A stretch of 43,748 bases of DNA from an uncultured Schlesneria sp. (GCA_903858935.1 CAIOKO010000009.1:1-43748), one strand, 5' to 3'. Counted from the stretch's first letter, positions 1-8,491 are shown. Numbers and translations are program-made. Notes: generated from the sequence alone by a model not told the origin.

Positions 1-874
1 ACGAAGAGCGCGAAGGAATCAGAGGACAAAAACGCCAGATGCCATCCTTCGGCCCGGGTGTTGTTACATCGGTGGAACTTAATCGCATAGCCAATCACAC
101 GATTGAAAAAGTCATCGAATTCCCGCTTCGTGCTCTTCGTGCTCTTCGTGTCCTTCGTGGTAATTTTCCGCCAATCCCCGCCGCCGAAGCTAAAAGGAAC
201 GCGGGAATCCTCACCTGACTTTCACCGAATTGAATTGGTCACTTCGGTTTCGCACAGAGCCACGGAGGATTGATCAATCTCGTTCTCATGCACCTCTGCG
301 TCTCCGTGGCTCTGTGAGAGACCAATTCTTCGATCGAACGTGAGAGTTAACGCGGGCGTATTCGTATGGCGTTGACCGGATTCGGCATTCAATAAAATAA
401 AATTTGATTTCGGCCAATGAAAAGAGAGTCCGTGAAATGAGATGAGTCCTGACCTCATTGGTTTATTCCACCACAAAGAGCGCGAGGGAATCAGAGGACA
501 AAAACGCTAAATGCGATACTTCGGCCCGGGAGTTGTTACATCGGTGAAACTTAATCGCACAGCCAATCACACGATTGAAAAAGTCATCGAATTCCAGCTT
601 CACGCTCGTCGTGTCCTTCGTGGTAATTTTCTGCCAATCCCCGCCGCCGAACGTTAAATGCAACGCGGGCGTACTCGCCAGACTTTCACCGAATTGAATC
701 GGCCTCTTCGGTTTCTCACAGAGACACGGAGACACGGAGCCACGGAGCCACGGAGGAGTGGTCAATCTCGTTCTCATGCATCTCTCCGCGTCTCCGTGGC
801 TCTGCGAGAGATCAATTCTTCGATCGAACGTGAATTGTAACGCGGGCGTAGTCGACTCGCGTTGACCGGATTGG
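1..874. repeat. segmental tandem duplication, two ~470 bp units
   Basis: Two alignable units follow each other: unit 1 from 1 to about 400 and unit 2 from about 472 to 874. Landmarks recur at an offset of 464-472 bases (TCAGAGGACA at 19 and 491; GACTTTCACC at 217 and 681), and both units end in a shared GTTGACCGGATT. The units have diverged by substitutions and small indels, so the duplication is not recent. Each unit also contains short low-complexity repeats: CTTCGTG(C/T)(T/C)C runs at 126-162 and CACGGAG(C/A) runs at 720-755. Open frames inside are repeat-derived and shared between units, with no coding signal. The left unit may continue outside the window. Confidence 0.85.
253..316. repeat. 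perfect 15 bp inverted repeat (REP-like hairpin)
   Basis: CACAGAGCCACGGAG at 253-267 is the exact reverse complement of 302-316, with a 34 bp spacer. The second duplication unit has the equivalent pair: a left arm expanded into several CACGGAGC/A heptads at 722-755 and a right arm at 792-804. It could form a cruciform or RNA hairpin. No adjacent gene needs it as a terminator. Confidence 0.8.
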
Positions 875-1035
875 TCGGCCAGTTTATTGCTGGTTCTTGC
901 TTCTTGAATCTCATTGCAAACCAGAAAAGTAGAACGTCCCCTGTGTTTTTCCAGATCCTGTTAGGCGCGCCTGCGATTCGATAGCATGTCGTGAAGCGTC
1001 TATTAGGAAAACTTCATTACACAAGAGAGCACACC
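875..1035. other. spacer upstream of the SGNH hydrolase
   Basis: About 160 bases between the duplicated repeats and the first gene. Together with 1-874 this makes roughly 1 kb without a credible gene. The promoter of the following gene should lie here, but I could not pick a convincing -35/-10 pair. Confidence 0.5.
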
Positions 1036-1881
1036 ATGTCCCGTCTGACCCTAGCCGGTTGCCTGATGGCAGTTTGTCTGTTCGTTTCCAGCCTGACCGC
1101 TCAAGAAAAACCTGCGGATAACCCCGCTGCCAGGAAACTCGACCGCGACATCCCGAGGCACAAGGAATTCCTCAAGCGAATTGAGCAAAGCCAGGGGGTG
1201 GGGGATGTCGTCTTTCTGGGCGATTCCATCACGAACGGTTGGGAAGGTCAAAAAGCCTGGCAGGAGTATTTCGGTCCGTTCAAACCGGTGAACCTCGGTA
1301 TCGGCGGCGACCAGACAGGTCACGTTCTCTGGCGCATTACCGACGGTCATGAGCTGGACAATCTCAAGCCCAAGGCGGCGGTCATTATGATCGGTACCAA
1401 CAACATTGGTGGTCATACCGCCCCGCAGATCGCCGGCGGCATCGTGGAGATCATCGAGGAACTGAAGCGTCAGAAGCCGGGGATTAAGGTTCTGCTGCTG
1501 GGGGTCTTCCCACGCGGAGGCTCAAGCGATGCCGAGCGGAGCCTGGAACAGATCGCCGATGGGATCAAGCCGATCAATGAGGAACTGAAGAAGGACAAGC
1601 CGGACCTCAAAGTCCTGAACGCTGCACTCAAAAAATTGGAACAAAATCGGGGAACGATTCCAGCAGGCCAACTGAACAAGAAAGTTGCCGAGATCAATGC
1701 CATTATCGCGAAACTGGACGACGGCAAGACCGTGTTCTACAAGGACATCGGCCACGAGTTTCTCGACCAGAACGGAGGCCTGTCAGGCGAAATCATGCCG
1801 GACTACCTGCACTTGAGCGGCAAAGGCTACGACATCTGGGGCAAGGCGATCAAAACCGATCTTGAGAAGCTCACCAGGTAG
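1036..1881 (+). CDS. secreted SGNH/GDSL-family hydrolase
   Basis: A 281-residue SGNH hydrolase, probably an extracytoplasmic esterase, acetylhydrolase or carbohydrate de-acetylase. ATG 1036 is preferred over the upstream in-frame start at 991 because it opens directly into a signal peptide (SRLTLAGCLMAVCLFVSSLTA, residues 2-22, cleavage near AQ). The four family blocks are visible: FLGDSITNG with nucleophile Ser64, the Gly of NLGIGGDQT, the Asn of MIGTNNIGG, and the catalytic pair Asp256/His259 in PDYLHLSG. Length and block order fit the platelet-activating-factor acetylhydrolase-like branch common in planctomycetes. It appears monocistronic, with a strong hairpin 20 bases after the stop. Substrate cannot be told; an acetylated polysaccharide is a family-based guess. 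Confidence 0.9.
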   Translation: MSRLTLAGCLMAVCLFVSSLTAQEKPADNPAARKLDRDIPRHKEFLKRIEQSQGVGDVVFLGDSITNGWEGQKAWQEYFGPFKPVNLGIGGDQTGHVLWRITDGHELDNLKPKAAVIMIGTNNIGGHTAPQIAGGIVEIIEELKRQKPGIKVLLLGVFPRGGSSDAERSLEQIADGIKPINEELKKDKPDLKVLNAALKKLEQNRGTIPAGQLNKKVAEINAIIAKLDDGKTVFYKDIGHEFLDQNGGLSGEIMPDYLHLSGKGYDIWGKAIKTDLEKLTR

Positions 1882-1900
1882 GTCACGGTCCCCAAGTCTG

Positions 1901-1929
1901 GACCGGTCCGCCGTGCAGGCGGACCGGTC
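1901..1929 (+). terminator. hairpin terminator of the SGNH hydrolase gene
   Basis: Perfect 12 bp stem GACCGGTCCGCC (1901-1912) with GGCGGACCGGTC (1918-1929) and a 5-base loop, starting 20 bases after the stop codon. There is no clear T-run, so termination may be Rho-assisted or the hairpin may protect the mRNA 3' end. Confidence 0.65.
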
Positions 1930-1996
1930 GTTGGCTCTACGTGAGTTCGCGATGGTGTTGATTTAATCGAAGACATCTCACGATGCACTGAAAAGA

Positions 1997-2022
1997 AAAG
2001 GTGTCAGGTTCCTGATGCCTTT
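1997..2022. repeat. REP-like palindrome with GGTGTCAGG core
   Basis: AAAGGTGTCAGG, two bases, then CCTGATGCCTTT form an imperfect palindrome (two mismatched pairs). The left half recurs as AAAAGGTGTCA before the RAYT gene (4745) and in inverted orientation at 2859-2869. This is the kind of element mobilised or recognised by RAYT transposases, one of which lies 2.7 kb downstream. Confidence 0.7.
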
Positions 2023-2217
2023 CCAATTCCTCCGTCTCGTTGAAGTTGCACACTTAGTCTGCGGATCATGTCGTTGCCGCTGTGGAACAAGCGCTCGTAA
2101 AATTCGCGATGTGGAATTCATTTCATCCCAAAGGCTAAAGCAGGAAATGACATGCGGACTCCGTCCCGCAGTCTCAAGGCATTCAATGAAGAGAAACACA
2201 AGTTAGGTGGCAGCGCA

Positions 2218-2721
2218 GTGAACGATTTTACCGAACTAGAGCTTCAGGTAATCGAGATCGATGATCGCCTGCATCCGATTGCTACTAGTCCCGTCGATCT
2301 CAGCGATCCCAATTGGATGACCCTTCTCACCAAAAGCAAGCATCCTCTCGACGAGGCTGGTGTTCGGTCCATTACCGAAGCGCTGCTTGAATCGCTTATC
2401 TGTGAGTATCAGACCTCAGACGAGGCTGCGCGTAGAGCGATTCGCCGTTTGTTTTATACGTACCGACACTTTGCCTGGGCCGCCACGCTTTCCGTTACAC
2501 CAACCACTGCGGGAGATTTCCGCAAACATTTGACTCTATTTTCAATGCGCGACCAAGGCGAAGATTCTCGCGACGCGCTGCTTGAATTGCAGGAGCTTTG
2601 TACGCAGGCAAGAGCCGCTGGTGTCAATACAGCACCGATTCTTCGGGAGGTCGCCCAGATGTCCAGTGACGAGAATAGATTTGGAATGGGATCTACCAGA
2701 AGTCAACTCGATGCCACCTGA
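2218..2721 (+). CDS. hypothetical protein, 167 aa
   Basis: I do not recognise the family. GTG 2218 is preferred over an upstream ATG at 2152 because AGGTGG (2205-2210) sits 7 bases before it and the product then begins MNDFTELELQVIEIDDRLHP. The protein is soluble, charged and apparently mostly helical, with no signal peptide or membrane segment. It contains the helical stretch DEAARRAIRRLFYTYRHFAW and ends in a hydrophilic tail. No catalytic motif is evident. The gene stands alone between inverted copies of a GGTGTCA motif (1996-2006 and 2859-2869), the same arrangement seen around the RAYT, so it may be cargo of a mobile or repeat-flanked segment. A real gene is likely from its length and start signal, but not certain. 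Confidence 0.55.
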   Translation: MNDFTELELQVIEIDDRLHPIATSPVDLSDPNWMTLLTKSKHPLDEAGVRSITEALLESLICEYQTSDEAARRAIRRLFYTYRHFAWAATLSVTPTTAGDFRKHLTLFSMRDQGEDSRDALLELQELCTQARAAGVNTAPILREVAQMSSDENRFGMGSTRSQLDAT

Positions 2722-2858
2722 TAAGAACAACTTGTCAGGACCTAATTTACCGTATGAGGAACTCTCAGATGAGTAAAAACACGAAAATGAACGCCAACTA
2801 ATGTCATTCGCCATGACGATTACGTGTCTGCGACGAATACTTTCATAAGAACGATTCG

Positions 2859-3035
<177 letters not shown>

Positions 3036-3097
3036 TCTGGGAGTTTTTCCAGAAGCATTCGCTAAAATGATCGAATCAGATTGTGGAGGATTTCACG

Positions 3098-3955
3098 ATG
3101 CGTTACGGAATGTCTCTGGGGGTGATCGGGTGTCTGGTCGTCACGACGGCCGCGAGTGCCGTGGAACCGGTCGCTGTTCAGTACGGTAAAGACCCGAAGC
3201 AATCACTCAACGTCTACCTCCCTGCGGCGGAAGCAAAAACTCCCGTGCCGGTCGTGATTTGGGTTCATGGTGGAGGATGGCGGAACGGGGACAAGGACAA
3301 TCGAGGCGGGGTGAACTTGTGTCAGACGTGGGCCAAGGCCGGATTCGTTGTGGTGGGGCTCGACTATCGGCTGACACCCGCGGTGGTTCACCCGGCTCAT
3401 GTCGAAGACGTGGCGGCGGGAATCGCCTGGGTCAATAACAACATCGCCAGGCATGGCGGGGATCCGAAGCGAGTGTTTCTCCTGGGGCATTCGGCGGGAG
3501 CTCATCTTGTTGCCCTGGTGGCGACCGCAGCGAAATACCTGAAGGCCCATGATCTCTCACCGAAGTCGGCCCTGGCGGGCGTGATGGCGATTGACACGGC
3601 CAGCTATGACCTGACGACGACTCGCTCCTTGGCCGTGCGAAAGATGATTTCTGATGCCTTCGGAGACGATGCAAAAGCCCTTCACGACGCGTCGCCGCTG
3701 CAACATGCCCGGCAGAATCCCGATGACTGCCCGCCATTCATCATTGCGGCAGTTAAACAGCGCCCCGAAGCAGTCAGTGAATCGAAGGCGCTCAACGCCG
3801 TTCTGCCCAAAAGCATACTCGTCCTGGTTGACTATCCCGGTAACGGTCAACTTGCGGCTCACAGTCTGATCGCGAAAGAACTCGCCGACTTCGACAAGGA
3901 CTTGACCAGGCAACTCGTGAAGTTCGTCCAGGAGACTCCTGCAGCGGGGAAGTAA
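3098..3955 (+). CDS. secreted alpha/beta hydrolase (esterase/BD-FAE-like)
   Basis: A 285-residue serine hydrolase, probably exported. ATG 3098 follows GGAGGA (3085-3090) by 7 bases and starts a signal peptide (residues 1-21, ending ASA before VEPVAVQYG). It has the oxyanion-hole motif HGGGW (57-61) and nucleophile elbow GHSAGAH with Ser132. A histidine in AAHSLIAKEL near the C-terminus is the likely base. The fold and motifs match carboxylesterase/BD-FAE-type hydrolases that deacylate small esters or decorated polysaccharides. One oddity: the region before the catalytic His reads VLVDYPGNGQLAAHS, where homologues usually have GxxHxx, but the His is in the right place. It appears monocistronic. 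Exact substrate unknown. Confidence 0.88.
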   Translation: MRYGMSLGVIGCLVVTTAASAVEPVAVQYGKDPKQSLNVYLPAAEAKTPVPVVIWVHGGGWRNGDKDNRGGVNLCQTWAKAGFVVVGLDYRLTPAVVHPAHVEDVAAGIAWVNNNIARHGGDPKRVFLLGHSAGAHLVALVATAAKYLKAHDLSPKSALAGVMAIDTASYDLTTTRSLAVRKMISDAFGDDAKALHDASPLQHARQNPDDCPPFIIAAVKQRPEAVSESKALNAVLPKSILVLVDYPGNGQLAAHSLIAKELADFDKDLTRQLVKFVQETPAAGK

Positions 3956-4766
3956 TCTTTTCTGCAACCAAAAGTCCTCGCGATATCGAAAGTGCTGCGT
4001 CCCCGGGGACCAGAATTGTTGTCCGAGAAGGTCCGGCAGTCGTTCGAGATTAGCAGAAACAAAATGTCGAGTTTCAAGGCGTTTCGAGATCGACTTGAGG
4101 ATGTGATTGCCTGAAATAATCCGTGAATTCGACGCAATTTCACGCGACTGACAACGTGGCGACGAATTCATTCAAACAGTTTCCGGAAGGATTCTTCCAA
4201 CACAAACGTCGTCCGCATTTTCAAAATGACATGCAACGATTCTGGCACAAATTGTTGGGCGCTCAATCCATTCCCCCCCGGCTTCCGGTGAAAGGGCAGG
4301 GTGAAAGGGCTTTCCGACTTTCTTGTCGCGCGCTCAACAATTCCTGTCGGTGATTTAGGTTAGCACGTCATTGTTTCGTTGGAGCGAGGGAAACGAGTTT
4401 GCTTCCGGCGTGCGTCTTACCTGGCAAACAGAGGTTTTCTCGACACCGAAAAAGCGGTGTCCCCAAGGACTCGGCGCTTAGTGCGCTGTTCGTGGCACGC
4501 CAACGCGGATATTCCAAGAAAACGCCCGTTATTAACGTTTAATTGGACTTATCCCCGTTTCTTCGACATTGGGTTTCCATTCATCGCGGTTGCCCAAGCC
4601 GCTTGGTGTGTCGGCGAAGCCTTCGGTTATGCCACCCGCTCGCCGGACCGTAGTAAAAACTTCAAACCCACCCTCTAAGCCACCGTCATCCTCCTTCGAC
4701 CCAGCGTCGGCCTGGGGCAAGGATTGCCCCATTAACGGGGTAAGAAAAGGTGTCAAAACTCATGGC
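3956..4766. other. ~810 bp gene-free spacer with REP-like motifs
   Basis: No reading frame here looks like protein. It contains a GTCCCCGGGGAC palindrome near 4010, the motif AAGCGGTGTCCCCAA at 4452-4466 (also at 8567-8581), and the left motif of the RAYT element at 4744-4756. The right 200 bases have C-rich low-complexity runs. Otherwise I see nothing. Confidence 0.6.
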
Positions 4767-5459
4767 ATGGGACGACCGAAACGAGCCGCAGCGGGTGGTT
4801 GGATTTACCACGTTTTGAACCGTGCTAACGCGCGGACGCCGATCTTTTCGTCCCCCGATGATTTTGAGGCATTTGAGCGAGTTCTTGAGGAAGCGGTTGC
4901 TCGAACAGGAATTCGGCTGCTCTCCTATTGTGTGATGGGGAACCACTGGCACCTCGTCGTCTGGCCCGAAGAAGATGGACAGCTTTCGAAATTCGTCGGC
5001 TGGCTGACCTTAACGCATACTCAGCGCTGGCATGCTCATCGCCAGTCTGCCGGACTAGGGCACTTATATCAGGGACGTTTCAAATCCTTTCCAATCCAAG
5101 ACGACGAGCATTTTCTAACGGTCTGCCGGTACGTTGAACGCAACCCATTGCGGGCGAATCTCGTCGTCCGCTCTGAAGAATGGCGGTGGAGCAGTCTTTA
5201 CCGCTGGTACTGCGGGACACCCGAACAAAAATCCCTGCTCGCGAGCTGGCCGGTTCGTCGGTCCGCAGGCTGGGTGGAACATGTGAATTCACCCCAAACT
5301 GACGAGGAACTTTCCGCAATCCAACGTAGCATTGATCGCGGTTGCCCGTTTGGAGACAATTCCTGGTTGGCCGAAACGGCAAAGGCTCTCGGCCTGGAAA
5401 TCACGACTCGACCCCGCGGTCGACCCAAAATCCAAAAAAAAGCTTCTTGACGCCTTTTC
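4744..5459 (+). mobile_element. RAYT transposase unit bounded by inverted GGTGTC motifs
   Basis: GAAAAGGTGTCAA (4744-4756) and TTGACGCCTTTTC (5447-5459) are inverted copies with one mismatch. They enclose the RAYT gene almost exactly: the left copy ends 10 bases before the start codon, and the right copy includes the stop codon. Such hugging by REP-like sequences is typical of RAYT loci. Whether 4744-5459 moves as a unit or is simply flanked by two REP sequences cannot be told. No target-site duplication is expected for HUH enzymes. Confidence 0.7.
4767..5450 (+). CDS. REP-associated tyrosine transposase (RAYT, TnpA_REP)
   Basis: Y1-type HUH single-strand endonuclease/transposase of 227 residues, which nicks and rejoins REP hairpins as ssDNA. 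It opens MGRPKRAAAGGWIYHVLNRA, the characteristic RAYT N-terminus. The HUH motif is HWH (His60, His62) in CVMGNHWHLVVWP. The catalytic Tyr is probably Tyr122 in CRYVERNPLRA, and the conserved LYQGRFKSFPI segment lies between them. All key residues are present and there is no frameshift, so the enzyme could be active. ATG 4767 is chosen because it gives the canonical N-terminus; the in-frame extension back to 4569 crosses the REP motif and is not protein-like. Neighbouring GGTGTC palindromes (1997, 2859) are its probable substrates. Confidence 0.9.
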   Translation: MGRPKRAAAGGWIYHVLNRANARTPIFSSPDDFEAFERVLEEAVARTGIRLLSYCVMGNHWHLVVWPEEDGQLSKFVGWLTLTHTQRWHAHRQSAGLGHLYQGRFKSFPIQDDEHFLTVCRYVERNPLRANLVVRSEEWRWSSLYRWYCGTPEQKSLLASWPVRRSAGWVEHVNSPQTDEELSAIQRSIDRGCPFGDNSWLAETAKALGLEITTRPRGRPKIQKKAS

Positions 5460-5485
5460 TTCCCCACAATGCAAGGAACTGGGAT

Positions 5486-6511
5486 ATGACTCGGATTTTC
5501 TTCCTAATGACTTTGCTAATGGTTGGTTCGGTTCGCGGTGACGAACCTTGGCCGGTGCTGGATGCCGCGGCAGACGCCGTGGCATCCGCGATTTCAAACC
5601 TCCGCGAGGGAGAAATGGACTTCACCTACTCTTCTTATGTCAAGGCGTATGAGAAGCCCGCCAATTTACCCTCGGCGTCCCGGACAAGTACGCAGGGGAA
5701 GGTCCTCTGGAAAGACACGTCGCTCTATGCCTCCTATGTGCTCGATAAGGATTACACGACAAACCCCGACTCGGAAAATTCATCCACCCTTCAGTACGCC
5801 ACGAATGGTCCGAACGAGATCATTCGCACGCCCACCCTTTACTGCGAGTATGTCAAGAATCTCAAATGGTGCCGCCATCAGACCCACCATCTGCATCATT
5901 CGATGAACGCCGATCACCAGCGCGTGCTCGAACCGCGCGTTGCCTGGTTCTCCACGGCGATGAGTCGCAAACACAATCATGTGGGTGGACTTTCCTGGAG
6001 ACTTGACGAGTCTGACAAGGATTTGACTGTGGTCAAGGACGTCGCCTCGGCACCTCGGCAGAAGCTGATCGTCCGGCAAACGAAAGGGTTTGAGGATCGT
6101 CAGTCAAGCTATCTCGTCGATTACGACCAGGGCGGGCTGGTGACCGAAGCCTGGCTCCGCGGGCCGAAGCAAAATAGCGAAAAAATCACCTGCCAGTGGC
6201 AGCAGGACGAGTACGGGGTCTGGTATGCCCGCGAATGGCAACACATCGTCTATGAGGGCCGTAACACGAATCGTATCGTCGCCGAGGAAACCGCGGAAAT
6301 CACGCGCTTCTCCTCGCGTGTGACGGTCCCAGCGAATCGTTTCGAGTTCTCGTCCCTCAAGCTTCCGCCTGGCACCCAACTGGAGCAAATCACCGCCCAG
6401 GGAAAAAAGTACAGCTATGTAGGTGGAAAGGGTCCGGAGCCAGCGAAGTTCAACCTCGATTCCCTCATCGACGACGTACAGGATGGGTTCGCCGCTCCCA
6501 AGAACAAGTAG
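5486..6511 (+). CDS. secreted protein of unknown function, first gene of C39/DUF1559 operon
   Basis: 341 residues. ATG 5486 follows AAGGA by about 8 bases and opens a signal peptide (TRIFFLMTLLMVGSVRG, cleavage before DEPWP). I do not recognise a named domain. The mature protein is rich in Tyr, Trp and Thr, with alternating beta-like segments and motifs such as LREGEMDFTYSSYVKAYE and the late strand VTVPANRFEFSSLKLPPGT. The overall look is of planctomycete periplasmic proteins resembling outer-membrane lipoprotein-sorting (LolA/RseB-like) beta folds, which is a weak impression. It is separated from the next gene by 6 bases, so it is surely co-transcribed with the peptidase, DUF1573 and DUF1559 genes. 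It begins only 35 bases after the RAYT stop, inside the expected promoter distance, so its promoter may lie within the RAYT gene. Confidence 0.75.
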   Translation: MTRIFFLMTLLMVGSVRGDEPWPVLDAAADAVASAISNLREGEMDFTYSSYVKAYEKPANLPSASRTSTQGKVLWKDTSLYASYVLDKDYTTNPDSENSSTLQYATNGPNEIIRTPTLYCEYVKNLKWCRHQTHHLHHSMNADHQRVLEPRVAWFSTAMSRKHNHVGGLSWRLDESDKDLTVVKDVASAPRQKLIVRQTKGFEDRQSSYLVDYDQGGLVTEAWLRGPKQNSEKITCQWQQDEYGVWYAREWQHIVYEGRNTNRIVAEETAEITRFSSRVTVPANRFEFSSLKLPPGTQLEQITAQGKKYSYVGGKGPEPAKFNLDSLIDDVQDGFAAPKNK

Positions 6512-6517
6512 GGCCTT

Positions 6518-7078
6518 ATGATCTCTTTTGTGCTGCTCGGCGTCTCGGCGGTCATCGCCGCGGGTAACGGTGCCTTACCGGAGAAAGAACTGTCTGGCGC
6601 TTACTGTCTGTACCTGGGACTGAAGGCCATCGAAGTGCCAGTCGAGGGCATGGAGCGTGTCCAGCAGGAGTTGGGATCGCCACCGGCAGGCGGATACAGC
6701 CTCGGGCAGATCGACGCGACCGCCAGGAAATTTGGTGCTGAGACTCTCGGCGTCAAGACGACGTTCGCGAATCTCCGGCTGAGAAAGGAGCGCTTTGTCT
6801 GCCTGGCTCATCTCAAAGAGAATCATTTTGTCCTGTTCACGAAGATTGAAAAGGACGGCGTCATTGTCATCGATCCGCCGACCAAGAAGTTTGTCCCGTT
6901 TGTGACGTTGCAGAAAGACTGGGATGGAAATGCACTGTTGATTTCTCCCGAACCACTTTTGGCTGAAGAGTCTTTGCGCTCCCAATTTGGCTGGTGGATG
7001 CCGGCAATTGCGGTCGCCATCGCCGTTGTAGGGGTCGTCGCAATATACTTTTCGAGGCGAGTCCGACATGGCAAATAG
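6518..7078 (+). CDS. membrane-anchored peptidase C39-like cysteine protease
   Basis: 186 residues: an N-terminal export segment (residues 1-16), a papain-like C39 domain, and a C-terminal membrane helix (about 159-178, WMPAIAVAIAVVGVVAIYF) followed by a basic FSRRVRHGK tail. The catalytic triad is visible as Cys30 (GAYCLYLGLKAI), His103 (ENHFVLF) and Asp119 (VIDPPT), with the usual GYSLGQIDATARKFG helix between Cys and His. C39 domains cleave double-Gly leader peptides when fused to ABC exporters; here there is no transporter, only an anchor. The canonical DCG before the helix is replaced by GAYC. The gene sits between a secreted protein and a DUF1573/DUF1559 pair, so a processing or degradation role on exported operon products is plausible but inferred. 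Confidence 0.8.
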   Translation: MISFVLLGVSAVIAAGNGALPEKELSGAYCLYLGLKAIEVPVEGMERVQQELGSPPAGGYSLGQIDATARKFGAETLGVKTTFANLRLRKERFVCLAHLKENHFVLFTKIEKDGVIVIDPPTKKFVPFVTLQKDWDGNALLISPEPLLAEESLRSQFGWWMPAIAVAIAVVGVVAIYFSRRVRHGK

Positions 7079-7523
7079 CAATCAAGTTGCTGCAATTGTT
7101 TTGACGCTTGCACCCGCGATCAGCGGGTGCAGTCAGGGGGGTGGCGTACCCATTCTGGTTCCCGAGCAGGAAGTTATCGAGCTTGGCGAGTGCCTAGTGG
7201 GCTGGCTCAAGAATGTGACGATCAAAGTCGCCAATCATGGAACCGGCGAGCTGGTCATCAAGGGCTCATCGTCGGGTATCATTATCATTCGCAGTCCGGC
7301 ACGTGAGTTAAAGATCGGGCGTGTCGAGGGAAGCGAACCGTGGTTTGTTGCGACTACGGACCGCCCGAACTCGGGGATTGCACGAATCACGGTCAAACAG
7401 ACCTTGTCGCTACCAGCTGGAATCCACACGGGGAACGTCGCCGTCGATGTCCAGGCACCCCGCGAACAACGCATTTCAATCCCCGTCAGTTTCACAAGAA
7501 TGCCCAAGGAGAGGACAGAATGA
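7068..7523 (+). CDS. DUF1573-like lipoprotein
   Basis: 151 residues. ATG 7068 overlaps the end of the peptidase gene by 11 bases, implying translational coupling. The N-terminus has a lipobox-like AISGC with Cys21, so the protein is probably lipid-anchored, though the n-region lacks basic residues. The body (about 30-145) is one Ig-like DUF1573/ASH-type domain: IELGECLVGWLKNVTIKVANHGTGELVIKG, split here into its strands, then a beta sandwich ending ISIPVSFTR. Family members usually carry a SCGC motif after the LVIK strand; here that position is SSSG, so the cysteines are lost. DUF1573 domains are thought to be protein-interaction modules. Confidence 0.75.
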   Translation: MANSNQVAAIVLTLAPAISGCSQGGGVPILVPEQEVIELGECLVGWLKNVTIKVANHGTGELVIKGSSSGIIIIRSPARELKIGRVEGSEPWFVATTDRPNSGIARITVKQTLSLPAGIHTGNVAVDVQAPREQRISIPVSFTRMPKERTE

Positions 7524-8491
7524 AATTGGAGAAGCCGCGAGGAAGACGGGGGTTCACGATTGTCGAGGCGCTCGTCTCGGTGGCGATTATCGGGTTGCTT
7601 GTGGGACTCATTCTGCCTGCCGTACAAATTGCGCGGGAGTCCGCCCGGAAGACCGAATGCAGGGCGCATTTACGCGAGTTGTGTAGCGCGGTCGCTAACT
7701 TTGAATCGCAGCATGGCGTGTTGCCCCCCGAGCGAGCAAAAGGTGGATTTCGATCTCCATTGATCGAGATTTTGCCCATGGTGGACCAAGCGGCGTATTA
7801 TCACCAAGTGTTGCGAGAGGGCGTCCCCACAAGCTATTTACCGGAGGATCCCGTGTCGCGTCGACGACCGGTGCTTGCCATTTTGCGTTGTCCATCCGAT
7901 CAACAGGCTCTTGGTACAAACTTTCGGTTTAATCATGGTTGCGACGTCCTGGGGAGTGATGAGGAGGGCAAGGGTCGCGGGCCATTATCGACCCCCGCCA
8001 CACCATCGTCTCAGGTCACGGATGGGCTTTCGAATACTGTGATTATGAGCGAGGCAGTCATGTCTCCGAACGGCCCACATTCTTTTCACCGGGGTGACGC
8101 ATGGTACTCCGGATTAGGCTCGCAACGTGTCCCACGGCCGTCGAATGACGACGTCGTATCGCTATGCCAAGAGGCCGCAGCAAGTCCAGCACCGTTCTAC
8201 CCGTATGTTGGGCATGACTGGGCGATCAGCGGCCTGGGACATGCCGGTTACAATCACGTCCTCCCGCCAAATGGGACCGTGTTGAACTGTCGACTGGACG
8301 GGCCTCAGTTGAATGGCGCAATGGATCATTATTGGCCAGTCGGAATTCTGAAGGCGAGCAGCTATCATCACGGTGGAGTAAATGTAGTCATGTTGGATGG
8401 TTCTGCTAGATTCATCAGCAATTCAATTGATTTGAGCGTATGGCAAGCAATCAGCACTCGCGCTGACGGAGAGCCAACAGCCGAGTTCTAA
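7520..8491 (+). CDS. DUF1559 family protein with prepilin-type N-terminus
   Basis: 323 residues. ATG 7520 overlaps the preceding stop codon (ATGA) and gives the canonical start MKLEKPRGRRG|FTIVEALV, a type IV prepilin cleavage and methylation site with Glu at +5. A hydrophobic helix follows (residues 12-32). The rest is the DUF1559 domain expanded in planctomycetes, with typical motifs AHLRELCSAVANFES, LRCPSD, TDGLSNTVIMSEAV and, near the end, NVVMLDGSARFISNSID. Function is unknown; these proteins are presumed exported pseudopilin-like surface components. It is the last gene of the 5486-8491 operon. Longer upstream starts from 7340 overlap the DUF1573 gene out of frame and are rejected. Confidence 0.92.
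   Translation: MKLEKPRGRRGFTIVEALVSVAIIGLLVGLILPAVQIARESARKTECRAHLRELCSAVANFESQHGVLPPERAKGGFRSPLIEILPMVDQAAYYHQVLREGVPTSYLPEDPVSRRRPVLAILRCPSDQQALGTNFRFNHGCDVLGSDEEGKGRGPLSTPATPSSQVTDGLSNTVIMSEAVMSPNGPHSFHRGDAWYSGLGSQRVPRPSNDDVVSLCQEAAASPAPFYPYVGHDWAISGLGHAGYNHVLPPNGTVLNCRLDGPQLNGAMDHYWPVGILKASSYHHGGVNVVMLDGSARFISNSIDLSVWQAISTRADGEPTAEF

Noticed and set aside
222-840. Small open frames in the first kilobase
   Set aside because: They arise from the duplicated repeats and lack start signals or protein character.
4123-4678. Open frames of 76 and 99 codons upstream of the RAYT
   Set aside because: No ribosome-binding site, low-complexity composition, and overlap with REP-like motifs.
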